Assembly: GCA_964017155.1 (NCBI GenBank)
Contig: OZ024861.1
Coordinates: forward strand, 52,369,809-52,433,808
Direction of reading: 5' to 3'
DNA: 64,000 nucleotides
Source: Oasisia sp. SBJ-2009
Lineage: Eukaryota > Annelida > Polychaeta > Sabellida > Siboglinidae
In this document: piece after piece, positions 45,103-56,669 of the stretch
Layout: every line of letters starts with the position of its first letter
Numbering within the stretch: position 1 is the first letter of the stretch
The notes under the pieces: generated by a model
What the model saw: only the letters and a program-made list of their open reading frames with translations
Database searches by the model: none
What the model was told of the DNA's origin: nothing
Position numbers and translations under genes: made by a program

Positions 45103-46075
45103 ATGGTAGACTGGGTCAGTTTTCAAGAAATGTAAACCCTGAAGGCAAATCATGTTAATTTATGGCATACATGCTATTTAGGGGTACTGAGGGGTGCTGA
45201 ACTCGAATCTGCCGTATACCCGGCTCAAAAATGGCTCATAAGCCCTAAAAAATCCAAGATGGCCGCCACCGCCGTGCTAAAATTAATAAATGTACATATA
45301 TTTTTTACTAAGCAAGGTAGAAACATGAATGAAGTGTGTTTTTGTATGTTTTCTAATATGAAGAATCCAATGGCAAACTCAGATTTGTGATAAAATACCA
45401 AAATACTGCTTAAAACACATATTAGACTAGGCAAGTTTCATGAAAATGTGTATATTTAAAAAGCTGAAGACAAATCGTGTTAATTTATGGCATACATGCT
45501 ATTTAGGGGTATTGAGGGGTGCTGAGCTCGAATCTGCTGTATGCCCGGCTCAAAAATGGCTCATAGGCCATACAAATTAAAAAATCCAAGATGGCCGCCA
45601 CCGCCGTGCTAAAATAAAAATTCGTAAATGTTCATATATTTTTTACTAAGCATGGTAGAAATATGAATGAAGTGTGCTTTTGTATGTTTTCTAATATGAG
45701 GAATCCAATGCTGTACTCAGAAGTGTAATACAATGAATACACACTACAACAAAATCGAAATTGTTGAAATAAATGTGATTTTTAAGAATGAACACTTCTT
45801 CAAGCAAGTAACAACAACTACCTTTATTTTTGTATCACTCACACGAACAAAAAGAACCCACTTGGTTTAATTACATAACACACACATATTTATGAAGTGA
45901 TCTTCATGTCATATATGATGATATATACATGTATTTGTATACATATAGTTATACAGATCTCATGTTATGAAACATTACATTTAACAACTAATATCAACAT
46001 ACACCCAAATTTGATCACTCGTGGTTCAAATGTAAAAGCCTGCTGTTTCAGGTTGATCAGTCTACATGTGAGAAT

Positions 46076-47003
46076 TCAATCCCGGTCCTCAAGGTCGTTC
46101 ATGTCGTCGTGAATATTTCGACAGACGTCAGCACGTCTCTTACAAGCACACATTTCGATGCACTCCTTGCGAATTTTCCTACAGCTGCAGCGTTGGGTAA
46201 GACATCCATTAGTACAGCCACATGAGGTGATCTCCCTACATGATTTCGGTATCGGCGGCAGAGATAGGAGCCGTGGGACTAGCTTGCCATCCAGGTGCAT
46301 CCATCCCATTTCAGTGACAGGCAGAAGATCAGGACATGGCAAGTGTGCTTGGTTCCAGACACTTGCTTGAGAGTGTGCTCGCATGATGTGGAACGTTGTT
46401 GCATCCGAGATTGGTGGGAGAGTTTTGTGTGCACGACCGATACAAAACAACTTCACACGAGCTTAGTTGCACGTGTCATCGTCTGGCACACCGTACATCT
46501 TGCAAATGAATTTCTCGGTTGACATTACTATGTGATCAGTGAGAGGGCCCTTGCCAAAGCCAATCAGGTCAGTGTGATGTTGTTGGAACACTTGCCAGGC
46601 TGTTTTTTTTACCGTGACCACTGACCTGAGACACACTAACACAGCCAGTAACAGCATGGGATGCTAGTAGGGTGTTCAGTTGTTCCACTGAAAGGTTCTG
46701 GTGGATCTCATGTACTGGGAAATATTTTGAAGCCTTTGATGTTCCAGCCTTCATATAGAGTCGTGTGCAATCTATTCTGCTATAATGGGCCAGCAGTAGG
46801 AGAAGCACATCGGTGTCACGTATTGATAGAACTATCATGTTCATATGAGCATGAATGCAATGCAGGATTAGTCGAGTATCACCTTCTTCATGGTCGGCTC
46901 GCAGAGAAGATACATCAAACTTGACGGTAGTTGATTCGCTGAACCCACCTGCCACTACAATCACTGGGCTTTTTGTTGAGTTATGTTGCAAGGGCCCTCT
47001 CAT
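46076..47003 (-). pseudogene. Element-borne PIN/FEN-like plus CXC protein, decayed copy
   Basis: Read from 47003 down: VSSLRADHEEGDTRLILH, MIVLSIRDTDVLLLLLAHYS and LLASHAVTGCVSVSQVSG. After a frameshift come LIGFGKGPLTDHIVMSTEKF and MYGVPDDDTCN, then a stop codon near 46463. The tail to 46076 has MGWMHLDGKLVPRLLSLPPI and the cysteine cluster CGCTNGCLTQRCSCRK, CIEMCACKRRADVCRN. The EExDT, DTDV and GCxS series resembles the acidic residues and GCD turn of PIN/FEN (XPG-I) nucleases, here with Val for the usual Asp. The cysteine spacing resembles a Tesmin/TSO1 CXC half. I know such proteins only as uncharacterised invertebrate families, so function is inference. The N-terminal part is absent. Confidence 0.6.
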
Positions 47004-47467
47004 TGATCACATAGCGACATCCACTGAGAAATTCATTTGCAAGATGTACGGCGTGCCAGACGTTGACATATGCAACAAAGCTAGTGTGAAGCTGTTTTGT
47101 ATCAGTCGTGCACACAAAACTCTCCCACCAACCTCGGATGCAACAACGTTCCACATCATGCGCAGCACGCTATGAAGCAAGTGTCTGGAACCAAGCACAC
47201 TTGCCATGTCCTGATCTTCTGCCTGTCACAGAAATGGGATGGATGCACCTGGATGGCAAGCTAGTCCCACGGCTCCTATCTCTGCCGCCGATACCGAAAT
47301 CATGTAGGGAGATCACCTCATGTGGCTGTACTAATGGATGTCTTACCCAACGCTGCAGCTGTAGGAAAATTCGCAAGGAGTGCATCGAAATGTGTGCTTG
47401 TAAGAGACGTGCTGACGTATGTCGCAATATTCACGACGACATGAACGACCTTGAGGACTGGGATTGA
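46989..47467 (+). pseudogene. Inverted second copy of the element protein's C-terminal half
   Basis: The plus strand reads KGPLIDHIATSTEKFICK, MYGVPDVDICNKASVKLF, then in another frame WNQAHLPCPDLLPVTEMG and the same cysteine cluster, ending DLEDWD and TGA at 47467. Where the minus copy has a stop after DTCN, this copy has Lys. The tail differs from the other arm by one residue (DLEDRD versus DLEDWD). It has no start or N-terminus and a frame change near 47160. Confidence 0.65.
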
Positions 47468-48470
47468 ATTCTCACATGTAGACTGATCAACCTGAAACAG
47501 CAGGCTTTAACATATGAACCACGTGTGATCAAATTTGGGTGTATGTTGATATTAGTTGCTAAATATAATGTTTGATATCATGAGACCTGTATAACTATAT
47601 GTATATATCATCATATATGATATGGAGATCACATCATAAATATGTGTGTGTTATGTAATTAAACCAAGTGTCTTGTTTTTGTTCGTGTGAGTGATAGAAA
47701 AATAAAGAATAAAGGTAGTTGTTGTTACCTGCTTGAAGAATTGTTCATTCTTTAAAATATTTTTTTCCAGCAGTTTCAATTTTTTTAGTGTGTATTTATT
47801 TTACTACACTTCTGAGTATGGCATTGAATTCCTCACATTAGAAAACATACAAAAACACACTTCAATCATGTTTCTACCATGCTTAGTAAAACAGATATGA
47901 ACATTTACGAATTTTAGCACGGCGGTGGCTGCCACCTTGGATTTTTCAATTGTTATGGCCTATGATGGATTTTTCAATTTTTATGGCTTATGAGCCACTT
48001 TTTGAGCCGGGCGTACAGCAGATTCGAGCTCAGCACCCCTCAATACCCCTAAATAGCATGTATGCCATAAATTAACACGATTTGCCTTCAGCTTTTTAAA
48101 TATGCACATTTTCATGAAATATGTCTAGTCTAATATGAGTTTTAAGCAGTTTGTTTTTATTTTATCACAAGTCTGAGTTTGCCGTTGGATTCCTCATATT
48201 AGAAAACATACAAAAGCACACTTCATTCATGTTTCTACCTTGCTTAGTAAAAAAGATATGAACATTTATTAATTTTAGCACGCCGGTGGCGGCCATCTTG
48301 GATTTTTCATTTTTTTTAGGGCTTATGAGCCATTTTTGAGCCGGGCATACAGCAGATTCGAGCTCAGCACCCCTCAATACCCCTAAATAGCATGTATGCC
48401 ATAAATTAACACGATTTGCCTTCAGCTTCTTAAATAAGCACCTTTTCACGAAATGTGCCTAGTCTATGGT

Positions 48471-48720
48471 ATGACATTCAGGTATGGCACAGTGTAAGTA
48501 CAGCACGAGTCAGTCGAATATTACATAATGTAAGTAACGCATATAACAGTCGAGAAAGGCATAATGTAATTATGTCATGCGACAGTAACGTGACAATGAG
48601 TATGGACCAGTGTGAGTACATCATGTGATAGTAATGAGACAGTAGAATATGTGACTATGTCATGTGATGATAGAGAGAACAGCACAGTACGAATTCATTA
48701 TGTGATGACAACTTATTCTG
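48471..48720. repeat. About 35-bp minisatellite, right part
   Basis: Resumes immediately after the ATGGT duplication with GTATGGCACAGTGTAAGTAC and diverged units. Continues the array at 44905-45102. Confidence 0.75.
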
Positions 48721-49719
48721 TTATTTCTTTGTTGTCTGACTTTTCTTGTATATAATAGATATGTCTGACCTCAGTCTTGTTGTATATAATCGACAGGTTT
48801 GTCCGATATAAATATAGTTGTATGTAATAGATAGTTCCATCCTAAGTTAGAATATTGTTGTACATAACAGATAGGTGTGATAAAAGTGAGTGTTGCTGTG
48901 TTCAGAAACGGCAGTGCCAAGGCTGAGGTGATTGGCACAGGGGGTGTAGAATAGGAAAAGTCTCAGGGGGTGCTTCAGTTCCTCCACTGTGAGGCGAAGA
49001 AACAAGTGGTGCTCAGAATGAACAGAGAACCCATGTTGAGCTAGCAACAGACTAGTCTCTCTGTCTCTCTCGCTCTGTCTGTCTGTCTGTCTCTGTGTCT
49101 CTGTCTGTCTGTCTCTGTATCTCTCAGTCTCTCACAGTATCTGTGTCGCTCTGTCTCTGTGTTTCTCTGTCACTGTCTCTCTGTGTCTGTCCGTCTGTCT
49201 CTCTTTCTGTCCTTTCTGTCTGTTTTGCAGGCTGTCACAATGTCAGTGTGTTGCAAGCTCTCACAATGTCAGTATGTTGCACGCATTAACATTTGTGTGT
49301 TGCAGGCTGTCACAATGTCAGTGTGTTGCACATATTAACATTTGTCAGTGTGTTGCAGGCTTAAACAGTGTCAAAGTGGAGCAGGTTTTATCAAGGTGAT
49401 GTGGTCATGATGCTGGATCCTCTTCTATCAAGGCTTGCTATGCTCACATATTGCCATGGTGATTAAGTATGTTTGCACACATTCCCATGTTAATGACAAA
49501 GCTGGTATATGTATAAGCGATCCTCTTTTTTGCCTTACTTATAGATTTGCCTCAATGATCTGGGACAATGTAAGTGATCTTTTACTCGAGTACTAACCAA
49601 GTCAATGTTTAAATTGTTCTTATTTCGGCAGAATGATTGCTGAGTAGTTCTGTTGATTAGTTGCACATCTCTCATGCTGGTGAATAACGTTGAAGTCTGA
49701 ATGCATAATATATATATAT
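48721..49719. other. Non-coding stretch with small tandem repeats
   Basis: TTGTATATAATAGATAG-like phrases recur about every 50 bp at 48735-48880. CTGT/CTCT repeats lie at 49045-49225. A GCTGTCACAATGTCAGTGTG module recurs about three times at 49228-49370. No exon supported. Confidence 0.55.
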
Positions 49720-49905
49720 ATATATTGTCCCATTATATTTTTGTGTAATGGGCTTCATTCTACAGCCATACTTTGAAATTAAAATTCTTGAAAATTTGAC
49801 AGTCCTAATACTAGAGGGGTTACCAACTCCTAGGGTGTTTTAATTTACTATTTTATTCTTATGACTACAACATGGATGTTGAAGGTTTACTGCCTGATTA
49901 CCTGG
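49720..49905 (+). repeat. Dispersed repeat, copy B (with 28229-28410)
   Basis: Same order and orientation as copy A, also directly preceded by (TA)n. Downstream, 49985-50045 has GTGCTTTGAGCAATCCTGCG, resembling the local SINE tail on the plus strand. Confidence 0.75.
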
Positions 49906-51356
49906 GCTTTCGCGCATTAATTGTAGCATATTGATGGATGCTTCCCAGAGAACTTGAGATGGTATCTGATTGAATAGATTTGTCAGGGATATAAAGTGCA
50001 TGTAATGTGCTTTGAGCAATCCTGCGCTATATAAGAACGTATCTTTAAACACAAGCACTTCGTAAAACCAGAATATTTCTCTTGAGTGGCTTAAAAACAT
50101 GTGTCAACGTGGGTATTACTATATTCCAATAACCATTACATTATATATACGTTCGCTAGTGTTTTATTGAATGCAGGTAACAGTCTAATTTAAATAATAA
50201 CAAAAATAATTGTTTTCCTGTTTCTGTTAATTTATTCCAAGTAATGCCTGTAATATGATTGACAGTTCTTGACTGCTGTTGACTAATTAGCCAGCCACCC
50301 TAATTAGCATATGCCGACGAGTATTGTTTAAAAAAACGTCATACGGTCGTAGGTAGCATTTATTTTAAGTCATTATCTTGAAGAAAGTTATTCCCCCACC
50401 GGCGACTGTCTATGTCAAAAACCTAATTTTACACATAGAAACTCGAGCTGTTTCTAGCAACCAACGCCGGTGTGGCGGTCCAGAGCGTCGTTCTACATGT
50501 CAAAGGTTAGCGCGACGTTCCAGCCTGCAGCTAGCCAGAATGGAATGTATATCCGGTCCAGCATGTCGTTCCATCTCGTTTTGAGTGTTGTTTGTGAACT
50601 TCTTACATGTTAATCATTTATTGATGCACTTCCTTTCTTTTTAGGTTTTAGGTTAGTTAAGGCTTGTTTCTATTCCCTTTAATGTATTGTCTGCAAAAAG
50701 GAGTCGTCCATAAATACCTTTTCTGTTGTCAATGCCCCTCAATCACTGCTTCAGAGTAGCTCCAAAGAGTTTAAAATGCGTTTTACACTCTTTGGTAGCT
50801 CCTCCGTTTTGCAGCTACCTGGTCGTTGACTTTCCACCTGCCGCTTTCTCTGTTGTTCTTTTCTTTCTCGCGTCTTTTCTTCTTGTCACCATCGTGTTAT
50901 TGACTTCCCTTTTGTCACATCTACTATTACTTGTCTTCCCTTCATCTTTCCTCCTGTCGCATGTACTCCTCTCTACTGTCCCATTGTCACTCCCTCATTC
51001 CCTACTGTCACCTTTCCCCCTTTCACTTATTGTAAATGTAATACTTTGAGAGACGTCTATCAAACACAATAATGACATTCAATTGTTACGACTGTCGTAT
51101 ATTTTATCAGTAAAAGTGGTTATATGACATGTGCATTTCTAGTTGTATGATTCACGGCGAAGACGAAAGTTCAGTGTTGTTGCTTTCTGCTCGCGCGCAT
51201 CTATCTGTTGTTTCATTATGCTATACAGCTGTCATTTAAACCAAAGCGATTCACGGTATAATAGAGTATGTGCAAATAGCTGCATACAAAGTATGAACAG
51301 TGACATTCAACAACGTTTAAACAATAACATCCAACACAACTAGTTAAGCTGTCTAA
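49906..51356. other. Non-coding stretch
   Basis: Pyrimidine-rich at 50840-51030. No gene supported. Confidence 0.4.
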
Positions 51357-51540
51357 TACAATGAGGTTATAGACAGAATGAGGCCGAAAACAATGGTGCC
51401 CAACGTAACAAATGCGGCCCTATCAGATCCACTGGCTTTATACCAGGTTTCCTTCACCCATTTAAGTTATAGCTTTCTAAACTCCTCGCTAGTTCTTTTT
51501 GAAGTCAAAGCTATATCGTTGCAACTCTTTAAATGGTATA
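51357..51540 (-). pseudogene. Decayed duplicate of the glutamate receptor last exon
   Basis: Reads TSKRTSEEFRKL, stop, LKWVKETWYKASGSDRAAFV, TLGTIVFGLILSITSLY and TAG. This parallels the intact exon at 51599-51973 (ALEELKSSGEATKLL, IKW, ASGSDRAAVVKFGTIVFGLV). The TAA at about 51467-51469 interrupts the frame, and the upstream ligand-binding part is lost or unrecognisable. It lies just 3' of the intact exon in the same orientation, so a tandem duplication of the terminal exon is the simplest origin. Confidence 0.75.
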
Positions 51541-51598
51541 TGAACAATAACGTTCAACAAAGTTCAAACAATAACGTCCATCAACGCCAGTTAAACGT

Positions 51599-51973
51599 CT
51601 AGTACAAGGTGGTCATAGACAGAACGAGGCCGAAAACAATGGTGCCAAACTTAACAACAGCGGCCCTATCTGAGCCACTGGCGGCTTTTTGGCAGGATCC
51701 CGAGGTCCATTTAATGAGCAACTTCGTAGCCTCCCCGCTGCTCTTTAGCTCCTCGAGAGCTTTAGTAATGGGAGCCGTCATATCGCTTCCCTTCGGAAGA
51801 ATCCACCCGTTAAGCACTTGGAAGAATTTTCCGACCCACATGAGATTGCAAGGCGGTTGGCCGACATAGTACATGGCACGCCAATAGTTGACCGCGAGGG
51901 CATAACCTGGTTTCCCTTCAAGCAGTCTCTTGAAACCATCTGCATAGTTCTTCATCTTGAACTTCGTTTTGTC
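51599..51973 (-). CDS. Ionotropic glutamate receptor, terminal exon (end of S2 lobe and TM4)
   Basis: Entered at TCCACTAG|GAC. Reads DKTKFKMKNYADGF, NYWRAMYYVGQPPCNLMWVG, then ILPKGSDMTAPITKALEELK, IKWTSGSC and a closing hydrophobic VVKFGTIVFGLVLSMTTLY before TAG. The order (Cys, VG.F, LPKGS, helix with AL..L..SG, W...C, TM) is that of the second ligand-binding lobe and fourth membrane span of iGluR-family cation channels (AMPA/kainate/NMDA-like or related ionotropic receptors). The two cysteines are placed for the conserved S2 disulphide. The tail after TM4 is essentially absent, so there is no cytoplasmic regulatory domain. The other exons lie outside the window or were not found. Ligand class cannot be assigned. 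Confidence 0.8.
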   Translation of the reverse strand, partial: DKTKFKMKNYADGFKRLLEGKPGYALAVNYWRAMYYVGQPPCNLMWVGKFFQVLNGWILPKGSDMTAPITKALEELKSSGEATKLLIKWTSGSCQKAASGSDRAAVVKFGTIVFGLVLSMTTLY

Positions 51974-52024
51974 CTAGTGGAAAGGAACACCCAGATCATG
52001 TTACCCTTGTCACGTTTACATTTT

Positions 52025-53004
52025 CAGGGCCCAGTTTCATGGAGCGTACTTACAACGTCTTAGCGAGCGATAACCCGTCGTAAACTTACGCTAATTGTGT
52101 TTCATGAATATGCTCAATTGTTGCACTTAGCTGCACCATGTACTTAGTAGGCGTAACTTTACGCTAGTTGAAATATTTACGGTATGCTCCCGAAATTGAA
52201 TTATGTACGGTATGGTCCCGACACGCCCACTCTGAACCAAATAATTTTTAATGTTTACACTGGATATCCTTTACATTCATCATAGCTTCCCATTTGCTAT
52301 GCGAACGACAAAGGCGGCGGCTAGAAAGAAAAAGGTTGTTCATACATAGCAAAAATACAGGGATTCCCCACCGCGACCTAACTAGGTCAGTGCTACGGCG
52401 ATTTAGTGGCGCTGTCGCGCTTACATTTTTCCGGTCGTTAAAAACGTTCCGATTGACGTTACTGTGCATGTGCAATAAAGTATAATATCAATGTCCAGCG
52501 AAACAATAAAGCATTTTCGGTATAAATGCCACGAGCTGTTCGTTAACTCTCCTGTGATGATTACTGTGGAGAGTTTATTGAAATGTCGTTTAATGCAATA
52601 ATCTATTACGTTTCTTATAAATCACTGTCACGGATTATGGCGCACTAGTATCACGTGATTTACGCTTGCTATCAAAATATACCTAAAAACGTGTTTGCCT
52701 CGTGTTAATTTGCGACAAATATCTTTGCAGAGAGGCTATATACATCCTAACGAACAACCCGTAGTATTTATAACATAAATGCATTGTCGTTTCGCTGCAT
52801 ATTAATGATTTTACATTTATCGCGCATGCGCAGAAACGTCAATCGGAACGTTTTAACGCCGGAAAAATGTAAGCGCTACAACGCGAATGCTAAATTGGTC
52901 TCATAAAACCGGCCGTAAGCTGCATTGACTATTCGCTGTTAGCTGCGACCAGTAGACTGCGTAATTGCGCGTAAAGTTACACGGCTTCATGAAACTGGGC
53001 CCTG
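52025..53004. mobile_element. MITE-like element with CAGGGCCCAGTTTCATG termini, containing a nested MITE
   Basis: The left end CAGGGCCCAGTTTCATGGAG and the right end (read inverted, CAGGGCCCAGTTTCATGAAG) are terminal inverted repeats. Termini starting CAGGG are common in hAT-type MITEs, but no 8-bp target duplication is visible. A different MITE (52417-52876) sits inside it. No transposase frame is seen. Confidence 0.7.
52417..52876. mobile_element. MITE, copy 2, nested
   Basis: The ends GCGCTTACATTTTTCCGG and the inverse at the right match the element at 14330-14756, as do CGAAAC, TAACTCTCCTGTGATGATTA and TTTCGCTGCATATTAATGAT inside. The right arm keeps CGCGCATGCGC; the left has decayed to TGTGCATGTGC. 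A third, truncated relative lies at about 53020-53230, beyond the outer element. Confidence 0.8.
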
Positions 53005-53259
53005 CAGGACGTTAAGTAATTTATGCTGATGCGCAAAAAATGTGCAGCAAAACATTATGGTATACGTACAACAGGCTGTGGTGATTATTGTAAAGATATG
53101 CTTAACACTTCGATAAATGCATAAACATTATTACGTTTCTTTTCATCACTGTCGAGGAATATGTCGCACGGCTGTCACATGATTTGCGTTTTTTATTAAA
53201 ACATGCTTCAAAACGTTGTGACGTTATCTTGTTGATCGCATGTCACAATAGTAGTACCG

Positions 53260-56200
53260 TTAATCATGTTAGGTGGAACAACTGCTTCGTAACTGAACCG
53301 GTTATTTTGTGCATATTCACAGTTTCAGTATATCCAGTTTCACATGAGCGGGAATCATCACGAATGGAACGGAAATAGATATACATGTATGCCAGTTGCA
53401 ATATATTAAATTCACTTTAATGTCCTTAATAAGGACATTCACCATACAGTTCATGATCGCATCTAAAGTATGTAAAGAAACGTTTGTCACAAAATACAAA
53501 TGAAATGCAAAATATAATCATACAGAAAGCAAACACGTTGACATGAAGATTCTTAACAGCAGCTGTTCCCATAGTACTGGCAGTGACCAATATTTTGCTT
53601 GTTCAGAGCCAGAGGATGGATTAGCACCTGACATGTGACCATAGGTCAATATCTCCTTTGTTGTTCAGTCAGGCTCCTAGCTGGCACCAGGCCATTCTCG
53701 TTTCCTGGCTGATTTTGAAGTTGAGCTGTCACACTTCCTCACAAGATCCTAGCAGTCATTAGCAGTGTCCCTTCTGATGGCAACGTAGACAACATATTTT
53801 GGCCATTACCTCTTTGCATAGACGTTTTTGAGTCAGTTGGCACTGCTAAGTAGTTAGCAATAACAATACTCCCTATCACTAGTCTGCCTGTCATCATGAG
53901 AGCAAAACACTAATTATGCCTATGCACTTTATGTCTCAATATATGAGTTGTTTTTCGTTTACCTACATAGTAATACATCCTGAAAATGAAAAGTATTTGA
54001 CATACTTTCTAATGTATTTTATTTAAATACATTTGTATTTAAAAGTATTTGAATCCCTCAAAGAGTATTTGTATTTAAATATATTTCAATGCATTCGACC
54101 CCATGTCTGGCCTATATATATATATATGATCACATTAGAATGCGCATAGTTCGTGGTCACATTCGAATGCGAAGGTTTGATAGTTACATCAAGAATTCTA
54201 TAGCTTCACAAAGATACGCAACTCCTCGCGATTTTGCCGTAAATATAAATAGCGTGACATTACGTAAGTGGCGCCACCTGATTAAAAGCGTGCTAAGCTA
54301 CGATAATGAAGGTTCAAATTACAGAGACTCCACCAGCGTGTTAGGACACGATAGCAAAGGTTCAAATGACAGAGGCTGCACCAGCGGTCATATATACCCC
54401 CCTCTCACCCTAGCTCACCCCACTGGCCTTGTAGATAGTGTTTTTAAGCTAGTGTATTATTTCAATTGAGGTTAATGGCACAGTACATCCCTGGGCCTAT
54501 TCCGTAGTAAACGCGACTGTTCTAGCCCCACAGTATTAAATATTTGAGAATTTGTTCAAATTCTTGCTCGAACTGCTTGTTCAATTATTCCCGTACCTGT
54601 TTTGCTTGGATTGCAGCGACAAAATTACAACAATTAAGACATTTGGGTGGAAAATGTATGTAGATAGCAAAGTCAAATTCCCATAGATGCATTGTAAAAT
54701 AAAGACAAATAGAATATGATTACAGAGGTATAGAATATTTATTCACAGAAAGATAACAAGCCCAGAAGTCCCAATTAATAATGTGTACAATTCAAAACGT
54801 AAATGATCATTACAGTTCAGTTAAAATGGTAAATAGTGTGTACATAAACATAAACGTTCCAATGGCGTGTACACAACCCAAACAAAGCGCTGACTAATGG
54901 TTATAATCCAATTAAAACGTTCCTATTTTTATTGTTCGACTGAATATCTTCTCAGAATATCTGTCATGGATAAAACACACACCATTATTATGCCACACCC
55001 AAACGTCATGTTTTAATAATATTATGTTTTAATAATATTATTGCCATAAACGGTATCTTATGTACAGTCAATGGCCTGAAGTAACGATGCAATACTAATA
55101 TGACACTCAAGGCTCATTAATAAAAGTCAGGTGTAACTCATAGCATACACAGGATGTTTGAAAAAGCTTGCCTTGATTTGATGTAAAAAGTCAAAATATG
55201 CCATTTTTTTTAGATTTAGATCTACCTGGTACATGTAATAGTCAAGAATGTATACAACAAATGACACAAAATCTAACAAAATTAATATACTGCCATCATC
55301 GTCTTAGCTTTTAATCTTGGATAGCCAATTTAAGATTCCTAGCAAGAACACTTTGTGGCCACTGGCTACAGTCAGAGCGTGTTGCATCAGTGCTGGACTG
55401 GTCAGCGTCTGGCTGTTAAAGGCATTGAACAGTTGGTCCATCCTTTCAATGAACTCAACTGTGCCTGTGTGAGCTTATTCTTCTGCAACATGTATGGAAC
55501 ACAAATATTAATTCAATTCAATATTATTTATTCAAATAACATTCAACAAACATTACGATTGAAAACCATGTCAAAATGTTGTACATATGATGTTGTTTGA
55601 AGGAATACATAATAATGTAAAAACTTTTATTAGTAGGTATCCCCAAAGGCCCAAACACAATTATTGTGGTCACAACCATAATAATAAATCATTAGATATG
55701 TAAATATTGTACACATCCTAAATGCTTAAATGAATATAAAGAAAAAACAATATAAACATAATTAGTTAAATAATAATATATCCTGTTATATAACAAAACA
55801 TTATTGACTTCATGCAGAAATTACATTATATTTCAACTCTATTAGATTAGTACCTAGCTATCCTGCGTCGGCTGCGAGTCGAAATAGTAACTTATTACAA
55901 GGTGGTGGTAATAATTACAAAATTTAGCTAATTGGTCATTGCCATACGAGAGTGAACTCTATATGGCAAGTGGACTAGGAATAAGCCTTTGGCGTATTGA
56001 GAATCCAAGCAATATTATCTACGTATATTCCGCCCTTCTGCGTTATTTGTAGACGTTTATAAACATGCCACACTCCCCATAGCATAGGCATAGGGACCAT
56101 TACGCACCGGGGGCCAGTGAGTATTTCGTGTAATATAAGTAGTTTTTGAAAAGTTATGTTCAGAAACCTCATGTTACATCTTTGTGAATCAGATTGTTTG

Positions 56201-56660
56201 TGTAGATGCCAAATGTACCCGTTTAACGCATTCTATGTTACATATATGGTGGTAATTACAAACGATATCCTTCAGTGTTCGACTTGCGAGCGTATTCGAC
56301 TGGCGTTTCAGTGTCAGTAACTATGTACATTTGGCCATTTTTCTCATGTTTTCACAGGGGAAAGTGTCGATTACTTTACTTTTACATAAACATTTCTTTA
56401 AAAGATCCAATATTTACCTTCTCTCTTCAACCGGGAAGCGGTGGAAAACCATTTCCGGACATTTTGTGCGACTGTTGTTGCAGTTGGGCGCAGCACAACA
56501 TTGTGTCATTGACAATTCGACATCCAACGTCGAGCAGACGTCTGTAGTAGCACGCTTAAAATAGATGGCGTTAGTGGTTGTGGCGTCACACGTTATCGCG
56601 AGGAGTTGCGTATCTTTGTGAAGCTATAATATCCTTGGTTACATCTAGTCCAGCCGCTAT
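53260..56660. other. Gene-poor AT-rich stretch
   Basis: No gene supported. A 50-bp tandem duplication with CTACGATAATGAAGGTTCAA lies at about 54295-54395. The segment at 54195-54235 (GCTTCACAAAGATACGCAAC) recurs inverted at 56600-56640, so the 2.4 kb between may be one element, but no coding part was recognised. Confidence 0.4.
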
Positions 56661-56669
56661 CTGAATGAA

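Larger units (their letters stand above)
45108..48465. mobile_element. Foldback DNA element with 1.44-1.48-kb inverted arms
   Basis: The left arm (45108-46551) and right arm (46991-48465) are inverted copies around a 439-bp centre. Both ends read AGACTRGG inward and are flanked by the direct repeat ATGGT (45103-45107 and 48466-48470), a plausible 5-bp target duplication. Each arm begins with two tandem copies of a roughly 330-bp module (CGTGTTAATTTATGGCATAC then GCCCGGCTCAAAAATGG and AAGATGGCCGCC). Each arm then carries the 3' half of a gene. The right arm turns back at the palindrome AGGGCCCT (46991-46998; the same site is 46544-46551 on the left). The arms look roughly 90-95 percent identical by eye. 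Confidence 0.85.

Noticed and set aside
44697..45153. Extension of the RTE frame to 208 codons
   Set aside because: The extra residues (PYSTVTSYNYIVLY-like) translate the 35-bp minisatellite and not the element.
46158..46370. Open frames antisense to the element's C-terminal gene (also 47170-47427)
   Set aside because: Shadows of the cysteine-cluster coding frame; the mirrored pair simply reflects the inverted arms.
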